Assembly: GCA_900155495.1 (NCBI GenBank)
Contig: FTLJ01000054.1
Coordinates: forward strand, 1-38,749
Length of the DNA stretch: 38,749 bases
From: Porogramme epimiltina
Taxonomy: Eukaryota > Basidiomycota > Agaricomycetes > Polyporales > Polyporaceae
Direction: 5' to 3'
Shown: positions 11,311 to 22,794 of the stretch, piece after piece
Position numbering within the stretch: the stretch's first letter is position 1
Layout: each line of letters begins with the position of its first letter
Notes under the pieces: generated by a model
What the model saw: only the letters and a program-made list of their open reading frames with translations
What the model was told of the DNA's origin: nothing
Database searches by the model: none
Program-made: the position numbers and the translations under genes

Positions 11311-12795
11311 TAGCTGGGAGTAGGACGTCGTAGGGGCTCTGATTGGGGTCAATACTGCGGGTGATGCACATTTCGACTTGAGTGGGGGGCAATATATACC
11401 GATTCGCTTATACCTTCGGTATCTTGGCTTTGTGAAGTCGTATCTGGACCGAGTGTCGGCCACAGGCCGACCCACAAAGGCATCCCCACCGTGCGGGACC
11501 GAGCCCCATCTTTCACATGTGCCATCAGCCGGCGGGTTCTATCAATACCTCGCTTGCGCGAGAGAAGTTGAAAGGTCGTACCTGCAATATATGCAATTCT
11601 AGTTCAGGCGATAGAATTCCATCGCAAGTGGGCCGCCTGGTAAGATGAGATGTTCGTTAGGACAGCTCGCGCAAGCAGAGCACATACTTCAACAACACAG
11701 CAAGTATTTACTGGAAGAGTACCTACTTGGTGGGCACTGCAAGAAACCAGATGCCGTTAGTGGCCTGTGGGTGACTCGCATCGTCAGCACACCAGACGCC
11801 ACAGAAGGCACGTCCAGTGCGTGTCTGCTTTCCCAGGGACGATGATCTGGTGTACACCGCTAGCAGATGGATGGAAACACATCAGCCCTAATTGATAAAA
11901 GAGACGGTCGCGGGATCAACCTTCCTATTGCTGAGACAACGTTGTATGGAACGGTGATAGAGGTATACTGAGCAGTAGCGGTCATCACTGCAGTGAATGA
12001 ACAGTCCGGCAGACCCGTATAGATGCGGGTTGCTCATGTTGAGCAACTCGATGTAGACTAATCGTCGGGAGACTCGGAGTAGCAAGTTTCGAAGGAGCTG
12101 ACGATGGTGAGCGAGGCAGTCCAAACTCGGAGCGTGCGAAAGGATCTCCAATTAAAGTAAGAGCGCATAAACTGAAGTTGGTACTCCGACTTATAATATT
12201 CAAACGGCGCTCATCACTCTACAAATACATTCGGTGTCTGGGTTTGAGTTCACCCTCTTCTGCTTGGTTTTATTAGACTCTGAACGGTCGAACACTGACG
12301 TCATTGAACTTCAGCTGCCCACCAGATTCGACCCCTTTCTGAATATCCCTCCCCAGCACCCATACATAGAGGCTGATCATCTTCAAGTAACGTCGTTTGC
12401 CCGTACGCTGGCAGCAATTCTGTAATTGGGGGTCTTTAATATAAATTATAATAGACTTCCTAGCTTCCAATGACTTTTCACCGGCATGTAGGCCATTGAT
12501 TTAGCCTATACAGTATTCAAGTATGCGTACCTCACAGTAGTCTGAACATTCATACACCACAAACAATGCACTAGGCTTGCTGATATCCCCTCCCAATGTA
12601 CATCGAAAGACGGAATACAGTACACCCCCGACATAAAAAAAGATGTCTCCGCCCTTGCTCAGCGTGAACTTGAGTACACTTTAGAATCTCGCGGCACCCA
12701 ATAGCCATTGCAATGTATCCGCAGGTCATAAAACATGTTGTCAAGAAATCATCCGAAAGCTCCGACCCGCCCGCCGCATAGTCGAGTACATTGGC
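11311..12795. other. 1.5-kb spacer without a supported gene
   Basis: The spacer lies upstream of the second FAD monooxygenase and downstream of DUF6534 gene B. It is relatively AT-rich towards 12200-12700, as expected for 3' untranslated and promoter sequence. Open frames of 60-90 codons on both strands have no recognisable motifs. Confidence 0.5.
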
Positions 12796-15001
12796 CTACA
12801 CGCTGTAAGAATCTCCCTCGCTATATGCTGCCTTGTTGTCAGCTACCTGAGCAGTGACAATTGGACTGATGCCGATCACGGTCGGCTCTGTCTTCGATGG
12901 GGTAGTCTGAGAGAACCGAGACGGCGTGTGAGCGACCAAGTTTTGGGGAGTGGTAATGTTTATTGATTACCGTCACCGTAGGCGGCGTTCCTGTATAGTT
13001 CCTGCTGTCTCTCAAGGGATGCAACTGGAACTGGACGTTACCCTGTGGCGCAGTGATAGCGTTGGTCTCGCCGAATGTTATAATACCGCTTCTTTCTAGC
13101 GATCTCCTAGCATTCAACCTGCCGTCCACGTATAATTTCAGTTTGATACCTTCCTAGCTCGATCAAGAGATAGCACTCACGCCGCTAGCATAGAGTTCCC
13201 ATAGACTAAGAAAGGTGGTACGGTGAGAATCAATATGCCGAGATCGGCCCGCGCAAGTATACGTACGACGAGTGGCTGGAACCCCCGTAATGATGAACAG
13301 GAGATTCTCAGAAGAAAATCCTGACTGCAAGGAATGTTAGTACAGACACTCTTGATACGGTCGGAGAAATCTCGAACCATGAGCAAAGATGAGAAGCTAA
13401 CAATCCTAGATTGTGTATCAACAGACATGATTCTAACACAGCGAACGTGCGACCGAACATCGCCCTACCCTGTGAGAAGACCTGTCGACAAACCACTGAG
13501 CGACTTTACTGACCATGAACAGCAGTCGGCCAAGTACTCACCAGTATTAATTGTGTAGCTAATAAGGATATTAATTCTAGAATCGACCCTTCCCAAACAG
13601 TTTTAGCCACGCCGACTGCTACTAGTATTCTTGGGAGGCCAAAGACAACATACCGACTGATTCCTGTCTTATAATGTCGCAAGGCGGTAATGAGAGACGC
13701 TGTGGTGACGACGTCGGATGAGAGAATGAGGGAATTCCCAGTCGTCAAAGGCCACTTAATAAGGGCGAATAGTTAGCGGGCGGGCAGTTCCCGAGGTAGA
13801 ACTCGACCTACGACGACGGGTTTCACGTTCTTCAACAGATCTCGAGTAGTAAAACTAATAAACCATAGTCATCTAAGTAGTCACGTTTCTATAAATGGGT
13901 GACGTACGATTGAAAGGTGCTGTATACGTAAAACGCTAATATATCGAATTAGCTGAGGCACGTGAAGCGTCGACTGTTTTTGTCTACAGTTGAACCTACC
14001 TTGGCCTGTTGCGCACAAAAGCGCCTGGACGCGAAGTAACTTCTCCATCAGTTCCTGCACAATCTAAGGTGGAGAGATGCACTCACAGCTAGCACAGCGA
14101 ATGGGCGGAAACACTTTCCTACTAGAAGACAGTGTCAGAGAGCAACAATAGAAAACTATTGGAGCACGTACCAAGCCAGACTCTCCGGATGAAGAAGCTA
14201 CGGCCATAGTGCATGTAATACTGTGAATGTTGATTGCAAAATAATGACAACTTACGTCTGACTCCCTAGTACGACAATGCACTGGATAGAATATCATCAA
14301 TACGGGCTATGATACAGCGACTGCCTCCAGATACAGACCGACATCGTGGGCAATATCTACCATGCGGGTGGTCAGCTTTTATGGGATATTTGAATGGATA
14401 TACGGAAGTACATCGATAGACCTAGTCTCACAAGCATATAAGCCACATTGATCACGAGGTGCGCAGCGCACGGACTCACCACACCCCAGATTGCAGAACG
14501 GCGGGTTTGAAGTAATTAGAGACGAGATAATAATAGCTATAATCCATGTAAGTCGCTCAGCACTAGTGTTCAAAATTGCGCGCCCCCCGAACCACATGTG
14601 CATTGTCAAAGTGCTGTATAAGGTTTCCATAACACTGGTGCCTATTACTTATCGTCACAATGGAGATCAAAGTCCCACTTACAGAACGAAAAATACCTGG
14701 GACACATATCATTAACCTCTCCAGAGTTTGAACGTAAATAGCAGCTACTTACCAGCCACTTCAAGAACGCTCTGTCCTTAGGATATAGCCTAAAGTATCG
14801 GTAAGCCTGATTGAGGGTGATTCCGTACAACCTATAGAAACGCTCGATTAGAAGGAAATCTGGGGGTAACTCCTGTCCTCACATAAGGCCGAAGAAAGTG
14901 CCGAGTAGCATGGCGCCCCCAGTGTTGTCTAGTTTTGGAAGGCTCCCGGACTGTATGGGTAGGGGCCTAGTAGAGGTCGAGAGAGAGGCAAGGTCAGACA
15001 T
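12796..15001 (-). CDS. DUF6534 multi-pass membrane protein, gene B
   Basis: The start at 15001 gives MSDLASLSTSTRPLPIQSG, then LDNTGGAMLLGTFFGLM. After an intron comes LYGITLNQAYRYFRLYPKDR, the family's first cytosolic loop. Downstream pieces read NSLILSSDVVTTASLITALR then YKTG, followed by VDSRINILISYTINTG, the DUF6534 core. The last membrane segment reads LTVPPFLVYGNSMLAA, and after a splice LNARRSLERSGIITFGE. Two further in-frame pieces, joined by an intron after TVT, give TTPSKTEPTVIGISPIVTAQ and end GDSYSV at 12796. Intron positions match gene A at every point compared. The protein is predicted to sit in a membrane with about seven spans and a polar cytosolic tail; its function is unknown. 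Middle exons are short and only partly assigned. Confidence 0.82.
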
Positions 15002-16248
15002 AGCAGTGGAGAAGGCGCAGCTTACCAGCAGGAGCGCGCTCCGCTACGTTATGTAGTAGACGTGTCGTCTGAAGAAGTTGATGAATGTCCACAGTGACTG
15101 CCTTCGAGCGCGCCTGTTGACTGAATAAGCTCGTATATATAATTGACATAAAGGGGAGATTTCCTACCTATCTCCCGCGCGCGAACTCATGTTATATCAG
15201 CTGATGATGAGCATTTTCCTAGAAGCGAAAATGTACGTCATACAACTTTAAGGTTGAAATCCGAGCTCTCCCTAGAACCGAGCAACACTAACGGCTGGAC
15301 TCGCGTGATCCTCAGTTGAAGTGGATGCGTTGAGATCTTGTACCGTATGCCCCACGAAGTGGAATTCATACAAAGGATAGACACCAAGACCGCTGGCTAT
15401 ATTCCTATGTCATCGAAACTACGAGGACTTCCTGCCAGACGATGAGTGGTGGAAGGCGAGGGTCTGCCTCAGCATCACCTAGTACCTACAAGCACCCCCT
15501 TGATAGATGGCCGCCTTCGCTTCGGTTGGGACCCGTGAAGAGCTGGTCTTCTTTTTGCTTCTTCAGATAAAGAGATGCCGTGCTGCGAGAACAGATCACC
15601 CCGTTCCGATGTTGGGGAAGCGCCGCCTGATCTAGGGTACGTACTGGTCCCCGAAAAACTTAGGGGAAACAACTTGGGCAGTCTGAGTGTGACCTTTGAT
15701 AACTATACGTGCTTTACTCACGGTAATAATCCACCACGGAGGACCAATCCACAAAAGCAAGGATATGGGGAAGGGAGATTCGGTCTTGGGCTCGTCCTAT
15801 GTACTTCCAACATTACATGCCTGACCGGTGGCTCAAGGGATATGATCCCAGAATCAAGGGTTGTCTTGAAGCTGTGGGAGGCTTGTGCAAGTGCTTCCAT
15901 AAGGATAGCTCTTTAATAGGCTTCAGATATATAAGGGCTGAGAAGCTGGATGGACATACATATTGGTCAATGGTAGACATCCTGGTAATTGAAGTCCGGA
16001 AATTTCGCGTCCTTCGCGAGTAGTATTAGAATAGGTTGGGGCGTGGAAAGCCTCCCCCCCCTTTTAACGTCCCAGAAGCATCACTGGGACGGTGACGGGC
16101 TCGCCGCTCCGTGGCAATGTCACAGTCATATGAGATCCCGCGGACGCCGAACTCGGAGACTTCCGGGATTTCCAATTCTGGTAGACGGGCAAGACACGAG
16201 TCAGTCTCTCTTCAGCTGTGGACCACTCACAACTCACCAACTCTTACG
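15002..16248. other. 1.25-kb spacer without a supported gene
   Basis: The spacer separates DUF6534 gene B and the intronless plus-strand gene at 16249, so it may carry two divergent promoters. Between 15475 and 15916 both strands are open for 60-113 codons. One minus-strand reading (SLLLWIGPPWWIIT, ending in a GTGAGT donor near 15720) looks like a membrane segment and could be a DUF6534 relic. This is not strong enough to call a gene. Confidence 0.45.
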
Positions 16249-17052
16249 ATGCCGCGAGTGCTGAGAACGGCATCACGCTTCGCACTCGCTGCCACAACGG
16301 CGACGACCTTGCCAGCACTCTACCTCTATCACCGCACCGCCACCGATCTTGAGTCGCGCTACCCTCCTTGCAGCCCCCAGACCTCCTCTACCCCCGCTCT
16401 TTACCAACCTCCCGATCAAGCCACCCAGCACACGCCCTGCGTCGACATTTACAGCGCACGCGTGCCCGCGCGCGGCCTCCTCGCTCAACACAAGGCTGCC
16501 CTCGCTGCCGCCGACGACCCCCATGGCCAGGGGGGCGACGCGGCCGCGCCGCACAGCCTCGAAGACGCCTGGGCGCGTGCGTTCTTCCAGAGCCCCGCAC
16601 TCAAGCTCGAGAGCCGCTTCATCGCCCTCTCGCGCGACCCGGGCGACTGCGGCGCGCGGGGCTTCGCCCCCGGGCAGCCCCTCCTCCACGGGCTGTTCCG
16701 CGTCGAGCGCGCGCCCGCGCCGGGCGCGCCGCTCCTCGCCGCGTGGGCGCCGCCCCCCACGACGGTCGCGTTCTTCGAGCGGATCGCGCGCTGGGGCTAC
16801 CCGTGGCGCCTGATGGACGGGGGCCGGCACGAGTTCGGCGTGGGCGCCGAGGTGGACGCGGATGGGACGGTGGAGGTGCGGTTTTCGTGTGCGCACGATT
16901 ACCGGTGGGTGGCGGAGGAGGGCGAGATGCAGAAGACGGTCCCGGAGTGGGTGAAGAGGGCGCATAGGGTGTATGCGATGTGGTTGTTGGACGAGCGCGT
17001 GAAGGCGGTGAAGAGGCGCGCCGAGGAGGTGGATCGGGAGCGAGACGATTGA
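16249..17052 (+). CDS. Conserved-looking protein of unknown function, intronless
   Basis: This is a single exon of 267 residues, strongly GC-rich, with G or C at most third positions, which supports real coding. I chose the methionine at 16249 (MPRVLRTASRFALAATTATT) over the one at 16111. It begins an Arg/Ala/Thr-rich, acid-free segment followed by LPALYLYHR, resembling a mitochondrial presequence or a signal anchor. The upstream 46 residues look like translated leader. The body contains DAWARAFFQSPALKLESRF, GQPLLHGLFRVER, a proline stretch, FFERIARWGYPWRLMDGGRH and VEVRFSCAHDYRW. It ends in a charged helix. I do not recognise the family. A mitochondrial or membrane-anchored location is an inference. 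Confidence 0.68.
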   Translation: MPRVLRTASRFALAATTATTLPALYLYHRTATDLESRYPPCSPQTSSTPALYQPPDQATQHTPCVDIYSARVPARGLLAQHKAALAAADDPHGQGGDAAAPHSLEDAWARAFFQSPALKLESRFIALSRDPGDCGARGFAPGQPLLHGLFRVERAPAPGAPLLAAWAPPPTTVAFFERIARWGYPWRLMDGGRHEFGVGAEVDADGTVEVRFSCAHDYRWVAEEGEMQKTVPEWVKRAHRVYAMWLLDERVKAVKRRAEEVDRERDD

Positions 17053-17407
17053 TTTCTTCGGGACGGTGGCGGGACGGACGTCGTTATGGATCTGAAATCG
17101 TGCTGTATATCCTCGACGATCATAGTGTACAGACATGTAGCGACGTGGGCCGCATATGATCGTGGAAATCACTAACTAGTGATGTCGAGCCACAACGTCT
17201 TGAAGGCGATACGTAGCAAATGGATAATGTGTCCATGCAAACCTCCGACGCCCGTGTCAATATCGTCAGCCTCTTCAGTACTAGCCTTTTGCATGGGGGT
17301 CAGAGGTTCAAGCAGCCCGGCGCCCACAGAGATGGGCTCCGAACTGCCATCTTCTCGGTCCCTATCTCCACATGAGCAGCTCTTCCTTCACTCGAGTAAG
17401 TTTGAAC
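17053..17407. other. Spacer between convergent genes
   Basis: The spacer separates two convergent stop codons (17052 on plus, 17408 on minus) and probably holds both 3' untranslated regions. An open frame continues on the plus strand from 17179 but has no recognisable content. Confidence 0.5.
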
Positions 17408-18940
17408 TCACTCCCACTCCCATGGGACTTCGCGCGCCCACAGAAGCACCCGCTCTTCTAGCGAGCCCGGTCTCGTCACAGCTGCAAGAGCTGAGTCCGC
17501 TCTCCACGGTACAGCCTGGCGGTCGGCATGCCGAAGCCCTCCTCGGCGAATTTGTGCAGCGTGTTCTGTTAGGATCGAGAGGAATCCCCTAAGGCGGAGC
17601 ACGTCGTCCGCTCGATCAAGATGGAAGACTGTTTCTGGCTCCGTACCCTGAGCGCTCGAGGAGCGCGCGACGATATGCGCGCGAGGCTGTGGATGAACGC
17701 CGTGTGGTCAGCGCCGGGGTCATCCCATGATGATTGGTTTGTAACGCACCAATATGAACCCGCGAAGCGAGCTGAGTTCCATACAGCCCAGCAGAATCTC
17801 GCATCGCGCGCCCACGCCCAAATCGCGCGGAAGGAGCAGCCCAACAATTGGTGTCTCTAGCCCGAGGGCATGGCGCTGGTGTAGTGCGGCGCACATGAGC
17901 GGGATAATATCGTCTTCGTCCGCGGCTAAGAGCAGCGGTACTAGTGGGGCGGGGTAAAACGGCGTGGGGAGGAGGTGATGCTGAAGTTCGCGGGGCGTGA
18001 CGGCGGAATAGAGTGGATCGGGCAGGGACGGGGCGGATGAATCGCTGCTACTGCAGGTAGAGTGTGAGAGGATGGAAGAGATGCTGTGGTAGGTGGTGTC
18101 GCTAGTTTCCGTTTGCGGGGAGGATAGCGACTTGCAAGTATGCGGGAAGTCGGCCTTAGGTAGAACGTCCACAATCTCGACCTCTACGCTGTAATCGTCG
18201 TCGTCGCAATCCACCACCTCGTATTCCATGTCGTCATAAGAATATAGAGGTCGCTTCAGGTCGAGAATTGATACCAGGCTGTGACTTGAATATGACGAGC
18301 TGGACCGGTTAGCGCTGCCAACATGTGCAAGGCCATACGATGGGCGGGCGCTCTGGGGCGTCGGCTGTACAGTTGAGAATTGCCGGTCGTTCGCTAGCAG
18401 GGTTTCCGTTCGAGAAGCTGCAAGTGGTTTTTAAATTGGCATCAGAGCGGAAGACACGGTGTGGCGAAAGACATACACTTCACAGGTGCTTCTACTAATG
18501 AGAGAAACAATGCCCTTCCCCTTATTGACATCAACGGCGTGATAGGGTCGGCCGGCGGAGGGTTCATTCTCGGCTTCACGTACTCGCAGTCGTAACTTCA
18601 CAGAAACTGATCAGCGTGAGTTATAGAGATAGCAACGAATGATAGCGTACTATGTTATAGTATCAGGGACGGCTTCCTCCACGATGTCGGCGAGGAGGTC
18701 TGCCCAGAGAACCTGGTCGCCAGAACGGGTCGGCCAGCGACGTGCCGTTTCGGGAATAGCGCCAATGCAAGACGCATTAGCATGCACTGTCGTGGACGCG
18801 AGCGTATTTTGCGCTTGAAGGCGATCAGCGACGGTGGCTACTTCCCTAGGCCAAGATTTTCCAGATGCGACGAGATCCAAGGAGACGTTGTGGCTGGCCA
18901 GCCAGTGACGCAGCGAATCGTCAACCCGTAAGAGAGACAT
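17408..18940 (-). CDS. Acidic/serine-rich protein of unknown function
   Basis: The assigned exons are 18940 to about 18650, 18595-18484, 18417-17750 and 17686-17408. The last intron (17687-17749) has a GTGCGT donor. Translation reads MSLLRVDDSLRHWLASHNVS at the proposed start, then LRLRVREAENEPSAGRPYHA, a serine-rich stretch, an acidic patch (EYEVVDCDDDDYSVEVEIV), LVPLLLAADEDDIIPLMCAA, and, after the last splice, FHLDRADDVLRLRGFLSILT to the end REVPWEWE. About 400 residues in total. I do not recognise the family. The junction of the first two exons is unsolved: the obvious donor after VPDTIT is in phase 2 whereas the next exon needs phase 0. The true first exon or start therefore may differ, and an upstream ATG at about 19012 is possible. 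Confidence 0.55.
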
Positions 18941-19244
18941 AGGTATGACAGGTCAGCAGACAAGGATAGAACGGTCAGTGGAACCCACTCACACGTGAAG
19001 AGCACCGACATGGCTGCGACGGCCTGCAAGGTGACCGCTTGTCGTTGAATGACGCTTCGATACCCAGTGAAGCAGGATAGACCGTAAGCCGACCGCATTC
19101 GCGGCTCCGGGAGGCGATCACACGCGGTGCCGGACGATGCGGTTTGAAAGCGTGTCATCCGAGAGTACAATTACAACGTACATTCGTCCGCGTCGCCTTC
19201 CACGCGGCGCATCACAACGACAACAGTAGTCCGAGTCCTGCCCT
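18941..19244. other. Spacer upstream of the acidic protein gene
   Basis: The spacer lies between the proposed start at 18940 and the proteasome gene's stop at 19245. It contains an ATG followed at once by a GTGAGT donor (about 18990-19012), which could be a first exon of the unknown gene. No acceptor fits cleanly. Confidence 0.4.
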
Positions 19245-20301
19245 CTAGCTCGTGTCCATCGCCTCGCCCTCTGCGCCCCTACCGCCTGCAACATACGTGA
19301 TGTCCTCCTCGACGACGAGCTCACGGATCTCCTCTTTCTTCCACTCCGTTGTGCCGCGGCGGAACTTGTACGTCCGCTCCTTCTGCACACGCTCGTTGGG
19401 CTTGACGAAGTTGCGGAGCATCTCGGTGTGCGAGGCCGTGATGACGCACGCGTCGACATTGGAACCTGAGCCGAGGTCGTTGAAGATACCGGCGGAGATC
19501 GCGGCACAAACGAGGTCGAGCGCGTCTTTGCGCTGAATAAGGGGATCATGGTGTGAGGGGGAGGTGTCGCGAGAAACGGGAAAGGGATACACACCTCCAT
19601 GTTTGGTCGCCACTTCGCTTCAAACACTGCCATCGCCGCAAGACTTCCTGAACCCATAGTCACATAAGGGAGCTTGTCGGTTGAGCCGTGTGGGTGGATG
19701 GTGAAAAGTTGTGGGCCTGTTACGTCTACTCCGCCGAGAACGAGGGCTGCGCCGATATGCCCTTGGTATCTGATCATGATATGAGAAGTGGCGTGAAATA
19801 AAGCAAGGGTGATACTCGCCGGAAGAGCATTTGCTTGAGCATGGTCATGGCGGTCACGACGCGCGGCTTGCGGCCAGTGGAAAGTGCATGGAGCTCCATG
19901 TTGGATGATATGAGGGCAGTGGTAAACTCAGTGTCTGCTGCCGTTCCAGCTCCGCAACACCTGATGTTGTCTGTGATGTAGTGGATCTATGGCCGAGCTT
20001 GAGGAGAAAGCGAAAGCCGCAGGAGAGAGAACATACCTTCTCGCAGTTCTTGTCCGCGACGATAGGCCCCTCCGTTGCTCGCGTATCGGCGCCAAGGATA
20101 ATGCCGTCTTTGAAGAGACATCCGACGATAGTGGTACCAGTGCTAGTGGCTTTGGGGAGCGGGATGCCGCGGTCGGTCAAGAAGTTGTTCCTGCACCCGG
20201 ATACATATTAGATTTCTGTATGCACCGAACAGGAGCAGCACGCACCTGACTTCGTTGGTGAAGTCGAAGCCAGCACCCGAGTATACTGATGCAGCAGCCA
20301 T
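19245..20301 (-). CDS. PUP1: 20S proteasome subunit beta-2 (trypsin-like)
   Basis: Five exons give about 280 residues. The first (from 20301) encodes [18 protein letters not shown]. The propeptide ends KATSTG just before [11 protein letters not shown], so Thr38 becomes the catalytic Thr1 after self-cleavage. Asp17 lies in GADTRATEG and Lys33 in ADKNCEK, so the catalytic triad is complete. Later exons read [57 protein letters not shown] and [20 protein letters not shown]. The C-terminal arm ([19 protein letters not shown]) is the extension that wraps beta-3 in the family. The protein works in the core particle in nucleus and cytosol, cutting after basic residues. The assignment to beta-2 rather than beta-1 or beta-5 rests on TTIVG and the long C terminus. 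Confidence 0.97.
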
Positions 20302-20551
20302 AGCGGAGATGATGGAAGGGGGCAGGAGGGAGCGATGAGGACGGGAGGATGAAGGGACTGAGGCTGAAGGTTACGCGTCGCGAGACCGCGTCAGTGCACG
20401 CGCGTCGAGAGGACCCCGGAAACCGTGCGCGCGGCCCGAGCGGCTAGATCCAGGCTTGGTAGAGCCCCGCGCAGCGTGCACAGCGTCCGCCAGTTCCTGC
20501 TTGTCTCCCTCCATCCTCAAGCTCTCTTTCTCCCCATACCCATCTCTCGAC
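20302..20551. promoter_or_regulatory. Shared divergent promoter of PUP1 and the BAR gene
   Basis: Only 250 bases separate the start codons of the proteasome gene (minus) and the BAR gene (plus), so both promoters must lie here. The interval contains an ACGCGT motif near 20373 and a pyrimidine-rich tract (about 20505-20545) just before the BAR start. I saw no clear TATA box and no GGTGGCAAA proteasome control element. Confidence 0.6.
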
Positions 20552-21831
20552 ATGGACGGCTGGAACAAACTTCAAACCGGCTTTGCGAGCCTCAACATCG
20601 GCCAGTCCGCCAACAAATTCGCCAAGGGCTTCCAGTCAAGCGTGCAGGCAACGCGGGAGCGTCTCGGGCAGGTTGCGCCGGAGGAGATAACTGAGCTCCC
20701 TCAAGGTATGTGATCACCTCCCCTATAGAAGGAAATCGTAGACGACCCTCCGTTTTTACCAGAGTACAAGGACCTCGAGGCCCGCGTCGACAGCCTTCGC
20801 GCTGTTCACCTCGCGCTCCTCAAGTACGTCGTTACGCTCGCTCTTGATCGCCCAAATTTATCATTGCCATTTCCATTCCCTCTCGCCCTCAAGGGTTACG
20901 AAGGTCTACGAAACCGAGACCTATGACTATCCCACCCAGATCCAAGAGTCCCTCACCGAGTTTGGCACCACGATCGGACATGGAATCACCAACTTCGCCG
21001 CCGCCAACCTCAAGGGCACCGCACTTCCCACTCCTGATCCTGTCGCCTCCCCCACGCCGCAGCACAAGACGCTCCCGCATGCGATTGCGCGCCAGGCCGC
21101 CGCCTCGGCCGTGTCGGTGCAGACATCCGCCGGCACCGCGGACGACAAGCTCGGCAAGGCACTCCAAGCGTACGCCGGCGCCTGGGAGAAGATCGCCGAC
21201 GCGCGCGTCGAACAGGACGAGGCAATTAAGGACCGTTACCTCCTCCCGTGGCAGACAACGCTCTCTACCAGCATCACCGTTGCCATGAAGGCGCGCCAAG
21301 CGGTTCGCGTGAGCAGGCTCGAGTTGGACGCTGCGAAGCAGACGTGAGCGGTAGCAGACTCAAGCTTGCGTCCTGGAGTACTGATATGGCGGGTATCTAG
21401 GCTGAAGACTGCGAGTCAGGCAAAGCAAGAGGCTGCGCGGCTGGAGGTAGAGAATGCGGAGGACGATTTGGTACAGAAAACGGAGGTGGCTATCACCCTG
21501 ATGAAGACAGTGCTGGAGAACGTATGTCCAGTATGCACTTTTCAGGGTTATCGCGCTAACTTTCATATTAGCCTGAACCCTTGAAGAACCTGAATGAGCT
21601 TGCTAAGGCTCAGGTACGACTATTGTGTATTTTACTTTCCATGTAACTAATATTTACCATTCTCCAGCTCATGTTCTACGCAACCGCTGCTGAGGCTCTT
21701 TCGTCCGTACAAGGAGAAATAGAGGAGCTTAGTGTTGCTGCGGAGGGCGAATACAGGTGGGACTCGTCATCTCAACCGAATGAGACACCTACTCACACTC
21801 CTCGCCGTGTAGGAAGTCTCGCGATCACTGA
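20552..21831 (+). CDS. BAR-domain protein (Gvp36-like)
   Basis: Seven exons (20552-20705, 20763-20823, 20894-21343, 21401-21521, 21572-21613, 21668-21756, 21813-21831) add to 936 bases, 311 residues. The start MDGWNKLQTGFASLNIG is a possible amphipathic helix. Then come EYKDLEARVDSLRAVHLALL, KVTKVYETETYDYPTQIQES and a long helical body (DKLGKALQAYAGAWEKIADA, RYLLPWQTTLSTSI, EAARLEVENAEDDLVQKTEV). This is the arrangement of the fungal BAR_2 family. Such proteins dimerise into a banana-shaped module that senses or bends membranes in Golgi and endocytic traffic. The final exon codes only for the last codons (KSRDH) and lies inside a tandem duplication, the 5' break of which falls in the last intron (21757-21812). 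Confidence 0.9.
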
Positions 21832-22794
21832 GCAGCGCGGTTGACTCACAGGCGATGATCCTCGCGCTTCTTTTATCCGGCTTCGCGATGCCGTTTTTGT
21901 ATCGTTGCTCAAATAGCCTTCCAGCCCGTTAGTTGTTCGCGCTTATCCAATGTATGTACTACGCCTCTCACGTCCGATACCGAGAGAATGACTTGTAGCT
22001 TGTTGATTCAAGTACCACACTTGATTATCATCATTACTGCACCAAAGTCTTGCTGCCATATGGTAGCGTGTGCGTGACAAACGCCCTCACCGAACCTAAT
22101 GCCCGATAAACTACGTATGTCATGGTTGTGAACACTTGAGGGCTACAGGCGCCCAACTTAGTGTGGAAACTCATCTTTCCTGAACTCACGTTCTCATCTC
22201 ATTCTGACAGCGATTCACGGCCTTGTGGGCTTTAGCTTCCGCTTGCGTATACTTTCACCAAAGGACTTTCAGCCCGCAAAGCTACGAATGTAATGTCCAT
22301 GTTATGTCCCGGCCCTACTCCAAAAGGACTTACACCGACAGGCAAAATCTACCAGACTTCCCCTGGATGGCGTTGCAGTTCCTTAGCTCTCACGGTGACA
22401 GGCGACAAGAATAATGGTTGGGGCATCTTTCCACCAATCATATCTATGAAATATGATCAATATGCTTCCTTTCGCATAACTTAGCATGAACACTGCCATT
22501 CCGCTGAGAGTTAGGAGGTACTATAACTGTCTGGTCTTTGGCAAATATGAGTACCAAGGGTTAACGTTAACTGTAAGGGACTGCCGTGGTTTCTTATATT
22601 ATCATACTGCGCGTGCTAGGTCAACAATGTAAAACTGGTAGAGACTTGACAAAATAGACTCCGAACGGTTCACTGGTACAATAAATACCAATCATTCGAC
22701 ATAATCCTACATCGATTTCGGCGGAGCAGGGGTAACTAGCTATGGTGTCGTGCTGACGGCTGAGTTGAACGAACAATACCGGTACCGTGGAGTA
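21832..22794. other. Convergent 3' spacer, repeated in both copies
   Basis: The spacer lies between the BAR stop and the DUF6534 gene C stop. The same sequence recurs at about 27380-28265. Open frames of about 60 codons on the plus strand are not preserved between copies (different lengths and frames), which argues against coding. Confidence 0.55.

Noticed and set aside
15575..16023. Plus-strand frames of 113 and 74 codons
   Set aside because: There is no recognisable domain, no matching splice sites and no codon bias like the neighbouring real genes.
16111..16248. Upstream start for the intronless gene
   Set aside because: The 46 extra residues are polar and low-complexity, while the methionine at 16249 begins a credible targeting sequence.
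16273..17172. A 299-codon minus-strand frame
   Set aside because: It is the antisense shadow of the GC-rich plus-strand gene at 16249-17052; its His/Arg/Pro-rich translation is typical of such shadows.
22223..22484. Plus-strand frames downstream of the BAR gene as extra exons
   Set aside because: The BAR gene already ends cleanly at 21831, and the frames are not preserved in the duplicate copy.
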